From: Utricularia gibba
Lineage: Eukaryota; Streptophyta; Magnoliopsida; Lamiales; Lentibulariaceae
Assembly: GCA_002189035.1 (NCBI GenBank)
Contig: CM007989.1
Span: 186,001 to 250,000 of the forward strand
Reading direction: 5' to 3'
DNA: 64,000 nucleotides
The first letter of the stretch is position 1. Every line of letters begins with the position of its first letter. Position numbers and translations under genes: made by a program. Below are positions 36,501-48,094 of this stretch, in pieces. Below the pieces are notes generated by a model. That model saw only the letters and a list, made by a program, of their open reading frames with translations, was not told the DNA's origin and made no database searches.

Positions 36501-38365
36501 AAAATGTGAAGCATCTCCTAGCATTCCAGGATTTGTGAAGTTAACCATGGCATAAAACTCTTCAAGGTCATTCTGTGCATGCATGTCCGAGAAAGAGAAT
36601 CAGTCACTTAAATCAATGGAATAAAGAATCCAGTAACTTGAACCCCTATGGCTGCTTGACTTTTCTTACCTGCATTGGAGTCCCTGACAAAAGGATGCGA
36701 CGCTTGCATGACAAAGCAGCTAAAGCCTGATGCGTACATAAATGAATATATCTCAAGTTTTCAGCTAAATGAAATCCAATGTGGTGACTGGCTATAGTAT
36801 TATATATCTCACTCGATTCGTCAATGTCTGATCATTCTTCAGCCTGTGAGCCTCATCGCATATAAGTAGGTCGCAAGATCCAGTTTGGTTGAATTTTGTA
36901 GCGTGCATTCGAAATGTCTCATATGAAACAATCAATACCTGAAAGAAATTTTAATCATGAAATAGGTTTTAAGTAAGCTGAAAGTAAGAGAATATTACCT
37001 GTATAAAGCCGCCAGAACTTGTGAAACGATCAATGCCATGGACTACATCCTCTCGAGTACTTTCACAGAGGGCAATCAGCTTCACTTTTTCCCCAGTCCA
37101 TTTCTTGATTTCAGCTTCCCAGTTGCTCACTAGACTTGTCGGAGTCACAATTATGGCTTTGTTTACCATTGGTTTCCCGTCAAATCCTTGACGAAGAAGA
37201 GTGTAGAGTAATGCGATAGATTGCAAAGTTTTCCCCAACCTAAATGAACCAAAAACTACTTGTCAAATATTTGAAAGATAAATCTGACAGAATGCTCTGA
37301 ATTGCAGCTCAGAAAATATTTTCAGCAATCCGAACACTATGGATGCACTTTTTTTCAGCAAAGAAATTTACCCCATATCATCTGCCAAAATGCAGCCGTT
37401 GATGTTGGCATCACTAAGAAGACCAGATACACAATCGAACATGAACTGCACACCTTCCCTGCAAGGTGACAACCAGTTTAAGAGTGAATTCAGTATCCCA
37501 AGCAAACCCTTCAATAATTATGAAGCAAATTAATAAATGCTATATTACTACACCTTTGATGGGGCCTCAGAAATTTCACAAGTAACGGCTCCACTTCTAT
37601 AGGCTTATGTAGACCCGATATTTCATTCGATTCTTCTTCTGGCTGCCACAACACCAGAGGCTCAACTCCTGGTGGAAGTGATATGCCCTCCTCCAAGCCC
37701 TCATTTTCAATTTTTTCGGGACCATTGATGATGTTCGTAATGTTGACCAATGCAGCCTTTGACGACCCCCATGGAACAAACCTCTTTCGAGCACAGAGTC
37801 TTCTTGCCAGCTGCTCTTTGTTTTCAGAGTATCCATATGATGATGGAGGCTTAAACGGTTTCCTTAAACTGGCTTCAGATTCAATCACAGAATAAACCCG
37901 AGGAAGTAGAGACTGCCTTCTCACTCCAAGGCTACCCCTGTTTACAGAATCTATACGTAAATCTGGATCTCTAAGTTTTATAATAATCACCTAACTATTC
38001 AAGACCGAAACCGCTTAAGCGCCAGGAAAAGAATTAAAGAAAACACAGAAACAGGATACTAATCGTTGCAACCGCGTAAATCACACTTCAAAAATGAAAT
38101 CCCAAGTAAAAACGTAGAGTTTAATGAGAAATAAGTTGGACCTGTCTGGTGCATCTGCATTTGGCGACTTCGTTTCGCGGATCCTCTGCGGAGCTGAACG
38201 CACAGCTGACTCCGCCGCGGGTATTTCTTCTTCATCACCGCCGTTTCCTCCATCGGAATCGGTTTGTACACCATATTCCTCAGAAATATCGCATTCAGAA
38301 TCCAACGCCTCTGAATCACTTGACAGCGAAATGAAACCTTCATCGCCTTCCCGCGTTCTTCTCAT
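33518..38365 (-). CDS. RAD54: RAD54 homologous-recombination ATPase (SNF2 family)
   Basis: Swi2/Snf2 double-stranded-DNA translocase that works with RAD51 in homologous recombination. About 18 small exons. The N-terminus ([11 protein letters not shown], 38365) is acidic. A conserved block [33 protein letters not shown] follows (about 37730-37930), then [12 protein letters not shown]. Motif I (DDMGLGKTLQS) spans the intron at about 37240-37370. [15 protein letters not shown] (about 37100), the DEAH box (about 36850-36870), and the C-lobe motifs [36 protein letters not shown] and [12 protein letters not shown] (34680-34980) are all present. The C-terminal region ends [19 protein letters not shown] then a basic tail with stop at 33518. 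The order and sequence correspond to plant RAD54 (At3g19210). No lesion noticed. Confidence 0.95.
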
Positions 38366-38778
38366 TTTGCTTCACCTTCATCTTTCCCTACACGTTTTAT
38401 TAGTTTGGTTTCAAAATATGGGCCTCCACTTGGGCCTGAAATGTGGGTTTAGTTCAAACAAATGGCGGGAAATTTTCCAGGAAAATATAAAGGCCTACAT
38501 TTGGGCCTGGTCGCACAGTCATACTTCACAGTTCTCGTATTCAAGTTTTCATCTTTGTGTTAGCACTTTTTTTAAATTGTTTCAATTATTGTCGGAGCTT
38601 AACCATTCCCTCTCTATTTGAAGGATCAGAATTTGGTATGTTTATGCACAGTTCACCGTTACTCCATCTGTTTCCATCCTTAGTTATGACTATGAATAAT
38701 AGTTTCGTCAAACGAAACAAAATCGAGGAGCTGTGGATGGTTTTGTCTCCTCCGCGGCAGAGCATTGAGTGTATGGCG
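38366..38778. other. RAD54 upstream region / LRR gene downstream region
   Basis: 413 bp between two leftward genes. Several TGGGCC-type site II motifs sit just upstream of the RAD54 start (GGGCCTCC, GGGCCTGA and GGGCCTGG at about 38420-38510), suiting a gene expressed in dividing cells. No other gene seen. Confidence 0.55.
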
Positions 38779-41147
38779 TCATTTCCTGTGGATTTGCATC
38801 ACAACACAAATCCTTCATGAACAATATATGGTTCACTGATCCAACCAAAGGCAGACAGACAGACAGACATACCTTATATTGACGCCCTGTTTATTTTGAA
38901 GAGATTCGGGAAGGCTGCCATTCAATCTATTGTTCTGAAGAAATCTGTGCACAAAAGGATCAGTGAACCAGAGCCATAAGAAATACACGTAACAGAACAA
39001 AAAGAAGATACATTTCACGTATGTGTGGAAGGCCCCCAAGCGAACTCGGGATCGCCCCCTCAAGCTGGTTGTTCTCCAAATGCCTGTGCCACCATGAAAA
39101 GAGGTTTGTGGGAAGGGGCAATTTTTCGTATGTACAGAAGTGTGTGTGGGACATGGGAATTACAAGGTTTCCAAAGACTTCAGCTCAGTGAAATCAGGCA
39201 TCATTCCTGTGAGTTTGTTATCACCAAGCCAACTGACACATGGACTTCCAATTGTCATCACCAAATGTTTTATACCCATAGGAGATAATGAACTAAATTC
39301 ATGCTGTGAATAAAATCTTACAGATGCTTGAGGGCGCTCAGTTTAGCTATATGATGAGGCAATGTCCCAGACATTCCAGAGCCTTGGAGGTTCCTTGACG
39401 GGTTACAATATGAACAATCTCAGCAAAAGAAAAAAAGGACATGCTATAACATACCATTCTTTTGTAAAAGAAGTGTCGGCAGCTTACAATGAAACAATCC
39501 TGAAAGGTGCTTCTGTTGAGCAGGAGATCCCAGTCCAAGAATTCTCTCTTGGAAGACAAGGATCACCAGACCAGTCTTCGGGGGGGTTATCGAAATGCCC
39601 TTTGATTTCGTAAATTGCAACCACTGCCAAGTAAAGGTGGCAAAATGCAAAGCAGACACGCAGCAAAACCAGAGATTAAGACAACTCTTTGGCATATGGT
39701 TTCTCACACTAAAGTGGCGTTAAATTCAGCCATGGTTTCTATGCTAAAGCTGGAGGTGCATCCTTCCATACCAAACACTAGAGAACACGTACCATCTCTG
39801 GTGACCGTCTTTCCTCCAAGAACCAAGATCTGCAAAATTTCTGCTGCGTTGATCAAAGGTGCAACAGGAAAACCCCGAATCGCAGCTAGCGAAATCTCAG
39901 TTTTCCCAGAAAGCGGCCATTCTGGGGCAATAACAGTCTCACCATCAACCGTGACATTTAGGTTTTGATAAAACTTTTGCCCGTTCAAATGAACGTCGAA
40001 AACCCTCCAGCTGTCAGGACCCGGCGAGCGATTATCCTGAAAGTACAACGCAATGTAGTAATACGCACTTGGAAGTGGAAACGGCGGCCATCGGAGAGTG
40101 ATTGCGTCCGCGGTGTGCGTTGAAATCGCGGCGGAGAACGCCTTCTTTGGAGGAACGTTCCAGAAACTCAAGGGTTTAAGTGCGATTGGCTTGAAACCAA
40201 ATGGTTATCTCCCTCGTACGGTTGCCAATACCGATTGAACGCGTCATCTGGAAATCTGAACTTCAAGTGCCATGCAAAGAGGAAGAGAAGGGTAAATGGT
40301 TGTGTAACTGATCCAAGAAATCCAAAGAATGCATTTTACAGGAGGAAGACAAAGCATGGTGCACCTTATGATCTCCTTCTCAGGGCCAAAGCTGCTTCTT
40401 GCGACCGTGACCAACAGATTCTTCCCAAAGTCGGTAGAATTATAAACGGAATCATCAAGCTTAAGAACTTCAATGGATGAAACGAAAGGACTCGAACCAC
40501 CGGGAGTATACTGATTCCTTGCTAAACAAACACTTAAATACTTGCTGTGAACCCCAACTCTTACAATCGCCTCGTAGTACGACGCCTCCCCATTGGAGTA
40601 ATCCTCCGTCGTGTTCACAATGCTCCATCTGGTACCATCAATAATCTGATCGAACACAGGCGGCTCATCTCCGCCATCGAATCCTCCGTAAAAATACACG
40701 GTTTTCACAAGATACTTCTGCTCTTTGATAACTGGGAAAACGTAGCAGTATTTTCTTGCCATGGAATCAGGAAAATACCGAAGAGTCTGCAATCTTGGTA
40801 GCAAGTCTGATCTATTTAAGGATGCCTTTCTTCCTAGTGATACGTAGCCATCGTCCGGTACGTATCGAAGACCACCTTCATCGGTATCGCTGTTTGAACC
40901 GCAGTTCAAGAGATATCCTTGGGAAGAAATGGAGAAATGAGGCTATGATTTGGAGGTGAAAATTTTTGCATGAATGTCATCATGCAAATTGAAAAGGAAA
41001 GCATGGATTTCGATGCAATCAGAAGATCAATTCTAGAGAATAAAGGTGATTGGATTATCGTTTTTGTTCGATACCTATGGGTGGTGTGTCGGCCAACAGC
41101 CTCCGAGGGACGACGAAGAGAAGCCATAGGAGGATTAAGGTCCGCAT
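38779..41147 (-). CDS. Secreted malectin-like / leucine-rich-repeat protein
   Basis: Extracellular protein with a malectin-like (di-glucose-binding-type) region and a few LRRs, and no kinase or clear membrane anchor. Exon 1 (41075-41147) encodes a signal peptide MRTLILLWLLFVVPRRLLA. The next exon starts GYLLNCGSNSD (40917) and carries the first malectin half (RKYCYVFPV, YFYGGFDG, ARNQYTPG). The second half has RFPDDAFNRYWQPYEGDN, ALYFQDNRSPG, SWRVFDVHLNG and PLINAAEI. Then VAIYEIKGHFDNPPEDWSGDPCLP, an LRR cap, and repeats LGDNKLTG, LHLENNQLEGAIP and LQNNRLNGSLP follow on separate exons. The family match is the At1g25570/At3g19230 group, the latter next to RAD54 in Arabidopsis. One 1-nt loss (about 40167-40174) breaks the frame before FWNVPP. 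The final exon and stop are uncertain. Confidence 0.83.
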
Positions 41148-41492
41148 GGTGGTCGGAGGGATGCTCAGTATTCCTTCATGTACGGATGATGAAAATCTTG
41201 GGGAAACGCCCATGAAGATAGGTGCTTAGTATTCCTTTTTTTTATTATTTTTTTAGGACTTATTCGGATAAAATTCATTTTGGGGCAACGGTTTTAATAA
41301 TTATAAAATCATATATAAATGCACTTATCTTGGGCTTCAAGCCTGGAAATAGCAGGCCCATTAGTTTGGACCAAGAAGTCCAGTAATTCGGCGGTAGTAG
41401 GGTTTTCTCGTCTGTCTATATAAACATCGAGACTCCACAGCAACTGCTAGCCGTCGCCAAATCTAGGATTTTACGCTTCGTCGTCTTCTCCG
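41148..41492 (+). promoter_or_regulatory. Ribosomal-protein promoter: site II, telo-box and TATA
   Basis: Short divergent promoter between the LRR gene and RPL37A. GGCCCA (site II, reverse of TGGGCC) is at 41355-41360, TAGGGTTT (reverse of the telo-box AAACCCTA) at 41398-41405, and TATATAAA at 41417-41424, about 70 bp before the ATG. Site II plus telo-box is the established signature of plant ribosomal-protein gene promoters recognised by TCP and telobox-binding factors. Confidence 0.75.
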
Positions 41493-42525
<1,033 letters not shown>

Positions 42526-42751
42526 AGAATCCTTTCACGTCTTTTTCCCCTCAAGGTGTTTGAACTCAGGATTTCCAGCTTCATTTGCGGAACTTGTAAT
42601 GCGCGGATTTATTTAAATTTCAGTGATGGTAACCTTTGTTTTTTATCATTCTGCCGTTCTCTCTACACTGGGGCGCGTTCTGTGTGAGCTTTGGTTTCCA
42701 CAATCGTATTCAGTAAAAGGCAACTTGGTAGGAAGTTCAACAAACGGTGTG

Positions 42752-44820
42752 TTATTCTTGCAGATCATCTTCCTCACGTTCCCTAAGCACGCCTCCGAAT
42801 TTGTCAACCAACAATTCCACAATTAAGGGAACCAAATCATCACAAGGAACTCCTTTTCTGTACACATCTCCAAGATGTGATTCGCATCCGATTCGCCCTC
42901 CCAAAAACACATCGGCTCCTTCTACAACTTTCCCTTGTGCATTCCTTGTCATGCATCCCATGAATCCGATATCAGCTACCTGCACTTGTCCGCAGCTGTT
43001 GGGGCATCCCGTCCAGTGCATACGAACAGGCTGGGTGACGGAAACAAGCCTCTGGACTGCCTCCGTCACCTTCAAAGCTCGCCCTTTTGTTTCGATAATG
43101 GCTTGGCCGCAGAACTGGCTGCCCGTGCAAGCTACTAGGCCTCTCATGAGAATTGGCGGATCAGGAGAGAACCTGTTTTTTAGGAGGGGTTCATCCAGTA
43201 AGGCATTGAGCTTCGAGTTTTCAATGTTTGGGATGATGATGCTCTGCTCCACCGTGAGACGTAGTTCACTGGAGCCATATGTGTCTGAAAGACGAGCAAG
43301 CTCCTCCATTTCATCAGCCTGGACACGGCCGACTGGGATGTGGATGCCGACAAAGCTGTTGCCTTCTTGCTTTTGAGGGTGAATGCCATAGTAGTCTCTT
43401 CTCTCCCAATTCCTTTGGACCATGCTCTCTGAGGAAGATCTCTGCAAATGCCGTCGGGGCATTCTCTTCACTACCTCTTCTCTAAAACCTTCAATCCCCT
43501 GCGTATTGGAGCTTGTTAAGCACCACTTCGCATCATTATGAAAACTATGGCAACTTACTAGTTCATCAATAAGCCACATCATTCTAGTTTTCTGCCGGTT
43601 CCCTCTTGAACCAAGATCTCTGAAGGTTTCGAGTATGGCTCCGCAAACGGGAAGTACATCATCACCTGGAACCCAAGCATCCAAAGGGATGGCTTCCGCA
43701 CACCTCTTGGGGCTGAAGAAACCGCCAACTAGAAGATTGAATCCAAATCTACCGTCTTTCATTGCCGGCATGTAAGCAAGATCATTTATATGGGGATGCT
43801 CATATAGGTCATGTGATCCAACCACACAAGCATTCCATTTCCTTGGCCTACAGCATCACCAGCATGATCAACATCAGTGCAACAAGAAATACTTCAATAC
43901 ACAGGAAACTCACAAGTTGGTAAACGCAGGATTCCCACGAGAATTGGCGGTGATGTACTGGGAGAGCAAATTCGTATACGGCCTTGTATCAACGATTTCG
44001 AATGGATCGATGCCGGCTAAAGGGTTCCCAACAGGATTCCTCACGTTGTCCATTCCACTCTGCAAGCTTGTCAAACCAACTTCGTCAAGCCCCTTTAGTA
44101 TTTCAGGCACATCCGGCAAAACCACACCACGGATTTGCCAATTTTGCCTTGTTGTAACATCAGCACATCCATCTTTTCCATATTTCTTGATGACACTAGC
44201 CAAGAACCGCGTTTGATCGCTAGTTGTAACGCCATTTGGGAGCTTCAGCCTCATCATGAATCGTCCATCTAACCGCCAAAAACATTACAGTTTCAGACAA
44301 GATGCTAGATTTAAAGCTCAATTTCTCTGTAAGCAAGAGAAATTCAAATCACCCCCAGTAACTTACACTGATGCTTCCTCCGGTGGAAGAGGCCAAGCCA
44401 TTTGAGTCTCACATCAATATCATCCTTTAAGAGCTTCGATTTCTCAATATCCTCCAACGACATTCCCGTGAGATCTTCAATCCCATTCTCCATAAACAAT
44501 TTCATAGGCTCCTTGTCAATTTTCACCTTCTCCTGCGGATTTATCCCTTCCCTAAACTTCTCCTTCAACACAAAATACCCGCCTCTCTCTTCCACGCGAC
44601 CCTCCAATCTCTCCACGGATGGCGGCTCAGCCACCGCGCGGGGGGTGTAGCGCGGAGCCGGTTCCCGTCCGATGTTCCGCCGCAGTTCGGCAGGGTAGTA
44701 GAGGAAAACTTGGCACAAAGAGACGACAACATTATCACAAGCACTGAAAATTTCGCAGCTGAGAAACCAACCGGTAGAGGGCAGTGCCAAGGAGGTGGCG
44801 AGTGGGAGCGGTGACGCCAT
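42752..44820 (-). CDS. NIR: Ferredoxin-nitrite reductase, chloroplast
   Basis: Reduces nitrite to ammonium with six electrons from ferredoxin in plastids; siroheme plus 4Fe-4S enzyme. Four exons sum to 1845 nt (614 aa): 44367-44820, 43914-44268, 43559-43847 and 42752-43498. Domains in order: an N-terminal extension expected to be a transit peptide, ferredoxin-like half with RLKWLGLFHRRK, MMRLKLPNG and TTRQNWQIRGV, then VGSHDLYEHPHINDLAYMP. The cluster ligands are CTGSQFC and CPNSC, spaced as in nitrite/sulfite reductases. The 60-nt last intron (43499-43558) is phase 0 and has no stop, so one open frame reads through it. The N-terminal extension has about 28 more residues than Arabidopsis NiR. 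The stop TAA is at 42752-42754, 227 bp from the RPL37A stop (tail-to-tail). Confidence 0.95.
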
Positions 44821-46091
44821 TTTTGTAGCGAGAGGAGACGCGAGCTTGACTCGTAAGTTGAAAATGGACGTGTCCTCTTAGGATAACCAAAGGCCAATTG
44901 CAGGCGCAATATGACGACAATGTCCCCCCCCCTTGGTTCACTCATCAAGAACATACCAAGGATCTTTCGGTAATAGCGCGTAAAACACCACTTCAGAGTT
45001 TGGAAAGACGACCAACGTATGCATCCTCGATGAATTTCTCCACCGAATGCCTTCTATGATGCCGAAGAAACACACCTTTTATTTTTGCATTTTTTAATAA
45101 TTAAATGCTCACGATTCCAATTTTATTTACGTAAAATAGGAAAAAATAACCTGAAATTCTCACGGCCCAAGTGCCTAACATGGGGTATGCAAGGTCGGAC
45201 TTGCCCTTGCGATCCTGTGCTTTAGTTTACTTGCTGGCGTTTTTACAGATGCGGTGTCATGGCAGCATTGTGTCCAAGCAGTAATATAGCATGATGACAT
45301 CACCTCAAACAACAACCAATCCAATCTACTGGTCTTCATGTATGTCAGGCGCCGTCCGAGGATTGTGATTAGCACACGTACCGAGTTGTCATTGGCTGGA
45401 TCCCACGTCGCGCGATCTGATTGGCCACAGATTTCATGGAAGAAAACGGTTAAATGTTCGGAGGGCTGAAGGCGGTGTTGTTGAAAGCAGAAGACACTTG
45501 TCGCTTCCTCTCACGAACGAGGTATCGACACGACACGATCTCTTTCTCTCACTGGTGTAAGGGTAAATCCTCATCTATCTTTCACTGTCGATTTCTGTTT
45601 TTCTCTTCTTCTTTTGCTGGTTTTTAGTACTGTGTAATGGTGAATTTGTTGCTTTTCCTCGATGGGTTAACCTCGATTATTTGTCATTTATCCTGAAGCT
45701 TGATGGGTTTTGTTTTCATTCGTTGGCTTTCTGTGCTTTTCCCCTTTTTATGTAATCGGTGTTTCCACTGGGGGAGACTGATATAATTCACAGCCGTTCT
45801 GAACCCAACGATAATCTGATACGAAGACCTGCTACTTTCTTGGCAATTTTTATTTTCTTTTTCCTGTCTTCTCTCTTTGTGGGTCCTTATTACTTATGGC
45901 GGGTCTCGTATTTGAAATTCTTGCTTAAGTAGTGCAATCGTCGCTGATTTTAGAACAAAATGGTAGTAAAGCTTGTAAAAGAACACGCTAGTTTAAGTGT
46001 GCCCTGTAGCTGCCTTGTTACAGTTTCGGAAGTGATAACATTAGTGGGTTTTTATCAGCTAGTAGGTCTGCTTCAACTGGAGGTTCCGTCT
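44821..46091. other. Divergent promoter region of nitrite reductase and the ABF bZIP
   Basis: 1.27 kb upstream of both genes. From about 45500 it becomes CT/T-rich and resembles the long 5'UTR (with probable intron) typical of ABF genes. In-frame codons run from 45960 to the chosen ABF start but do not resemble family sequence. The short ORF at 45175-45375 has no recognisable product. Confidence 0.6.
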
Positions 46092-47543
46092 ATGGGGCCA
46101 TCATACATAAACTTCAGGAGTTATTCTGATAAATCTCAACCAGAAGATGGTAGTGCCTGTAACTATCCACTGGTTGGTCAGTCTTCAGTATATTCCTTGA
46201 CATTTGACGAGTTTCAAAACACCTTGGGTGGATCTGGGAAGGACTTTGGATCAATGAACATGGAGGATTTTTTAAGGAGTGTTTGGACTGCTGAAGAGAA
46301 TCAGGCTGTGGCTTCATCATCTGGTGGAGCTATTGGAAGTTTGCAACGACAAGGCTCATTATCTTTACCTCGGACGCTTAGCCAGAAAACAGTTGACGAA
46401 GTGTGGAGGGAAGTGCTAAAAGAAACCATTGCTGAAAGAGATGGAAATGGAAGTGGGATTGGCTTATCCTTTGGTAGGGAGCCAACTCTGGGTGAGATGA
46501 CGTTGGAAGCGTTCTTGATGAAAGCTGGTGTTGTTAGAGAAGATGTTCAACCTTCTGGGGAATCAAACACCACTGGATTCTATGCTAACAGCTTTGATTT
46601 AGGGCTTGGATTTCAACAATCTAATCAGTTCTCTGAGCAGAGTAACATTTCTTTCGATGCCCCGAACTTGGGGAATGCCGTATCAGGTCATCAGCAACAA
46701 TCTCACCACCCTCTGCATCAACCACAGTTGCTGTTACCGAAGCAGGCAAATTTAGTGTTTTCTGCCCCCACCAAGATCACAAGTAATGTTATTCAGTCGA
46801 ACGGCCTAATATCTGGAATGCCGAATGGTTCAAATGGTGGCATTGTTCAAAGAGGTGGAGCTGTTGGAGCACCTCCGCAGAGATATCTAGTTTCGGATGC
46901 GAAAGCAGAACATAGCTGGGATACACCAACCGTCTCACCTTCACTATACCATCTTGGAGAAAGCAGAAGATCGACAAATCCGGTGGAGAAGGTCGTGGAG
47001 AGGAGGAAGAGGAGAATGATAAAGAACAGGGAATCAGCTGCACGCTCTCGAGCTAGGAAGCAGGTAAGTGATGTAGTTCACTTGGTTTCAGATACAGATT
47101 CTTAGACATGATAATGATTGTGAAAATGCAGGCTTACACTCTTGAACTCGAAGCAGAAGTAGCAAAGCTCAGAGAAGTGAACCAGGCGTTGCGTAAACAG
47201 CAGGTACACCACATTAAAGGAACCCACTAAAGCATCATTGTTGATGAGATTCAGTTTGGTCGATCATTGTTGAGACTTGTTTGCTTTTGCAGGAAGAGAT
47301 CATAGAGAAGCAGAAAAACGAGGTTCGTGTTTCTTTCATGAAACCCATCAATGAAGATGCTCTTTGCACCTATTGAAAAACGGAATTTGGCTCGAAGTTT
47401 CTACAGCTTACACGCATGTAATTCCATCCATGAACTGAAGTATGTCATTCATTTGTTTGCATACACAGATCCAGGATCCCATGAGTGAGCGTGGGGAAGA
47501 CAAAGGCAGTCACCTGCGAAGAACACTAACTGGACCTTGGTAG
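46092..47543 (+). CDS. ABF: ABA-responsive bZIP factor (ABF/AREB)
   Basis: Group A bZIP that binds ABRE (ACGT-core) elements and is activated by SnRK2 kinases in abscisic-acid signalling. Four exons, 382 aa: 46092-47063, 47132-47203, 47293-47322 and 47469-47543. All conserved blocks are present: C1 SVYSLTFDEFQNTLGG, C2 RQGSLSLPRTLSQKTVDEVW, C3 EPTLGEMTLEAFLMKAGVV, the basic region NRESAARSRARKQAY, a leucine zipper, and C4 ending LRRTLTGPW. The RxxS/T sites for SnRK2 are visible in C1-C4. I chose the ATG at 46092 (MGPSYINFRSYSD), which matches the family start, over an in-frame ATG at 45960 whose extra residues do not. Neighbours (RLK, PLC-X) match both ABF1 and ABF4 contexts in Arabidopsis. 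Confidence 0.95.
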
Positions 47544-48094
47544 ACTTTGACCTGAATAAATTCTAACCTTTGGTTCAAATAAAACAGCATATGTAGTTGC
47601 AAAAACAGGACTAGGCTACATAAGATAACCCATGGAAGACTTTGCACTAGTTCAGTGTGATATAAAGTAGCAACTTGTAGTGTGTGCAGGCGACGGTTTG
47701 CTATGTAAACTGATGAAGCTTAGGCTTCTGAAAGAATCTCTAGTAGATGCATCAGGTGTTTTGTATCTCTTTTTAGGCAGTATTGTTTGAACTATGAAAA
47801 GACATGCAGCATTGCTCAAAAAATATATATCTAACCAGGCAGATAATTCAGAGGAGCCAGAGGTCTCTTCTTAAACATTCTCTTTTCAACATCTCAACTT
47901 TTGATTCTTATCAACTGTGAATTTTTTGCATCTCCACTCCGTCCTTTTTGACACTTTTCAGGCTGGCGATGTTTCTACAGTCCTGATCTTATTTGCTCTA
48001 GTCTGCTCGGTGTTGGTTTGTGTGTTTTAACAATGTGGGACTATAGTGGGCGTCTCTTTTTGTCAGCTAGCTTTCTAAGAAGTGAGGCATGCCC
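47544..48094. other. Convergent 3' regions of ABF and the receptor-like kinase
   Basis: 551 bp between two stop codons on opposite strands, T-rich; it holds both 3'UTRs. No gene seen. Confidence 0.65.

Noticed and set aside
43499-43558. A 20-residue insertion in nitrite reductase
   Set aside because: The segment has GTAAGT and CGCAG ends, and removing it restores the conserved sequence, so it is an intron; retention remains a separate question.
45960-46091. Upstream in-frame extension of the ABF protein (start at 45960)
   Set aside because: The extra residues do not resemble ABF family sequence, while MGPSYINFRSYSD at 46092 does; the upstream part is probably 5'UTR.
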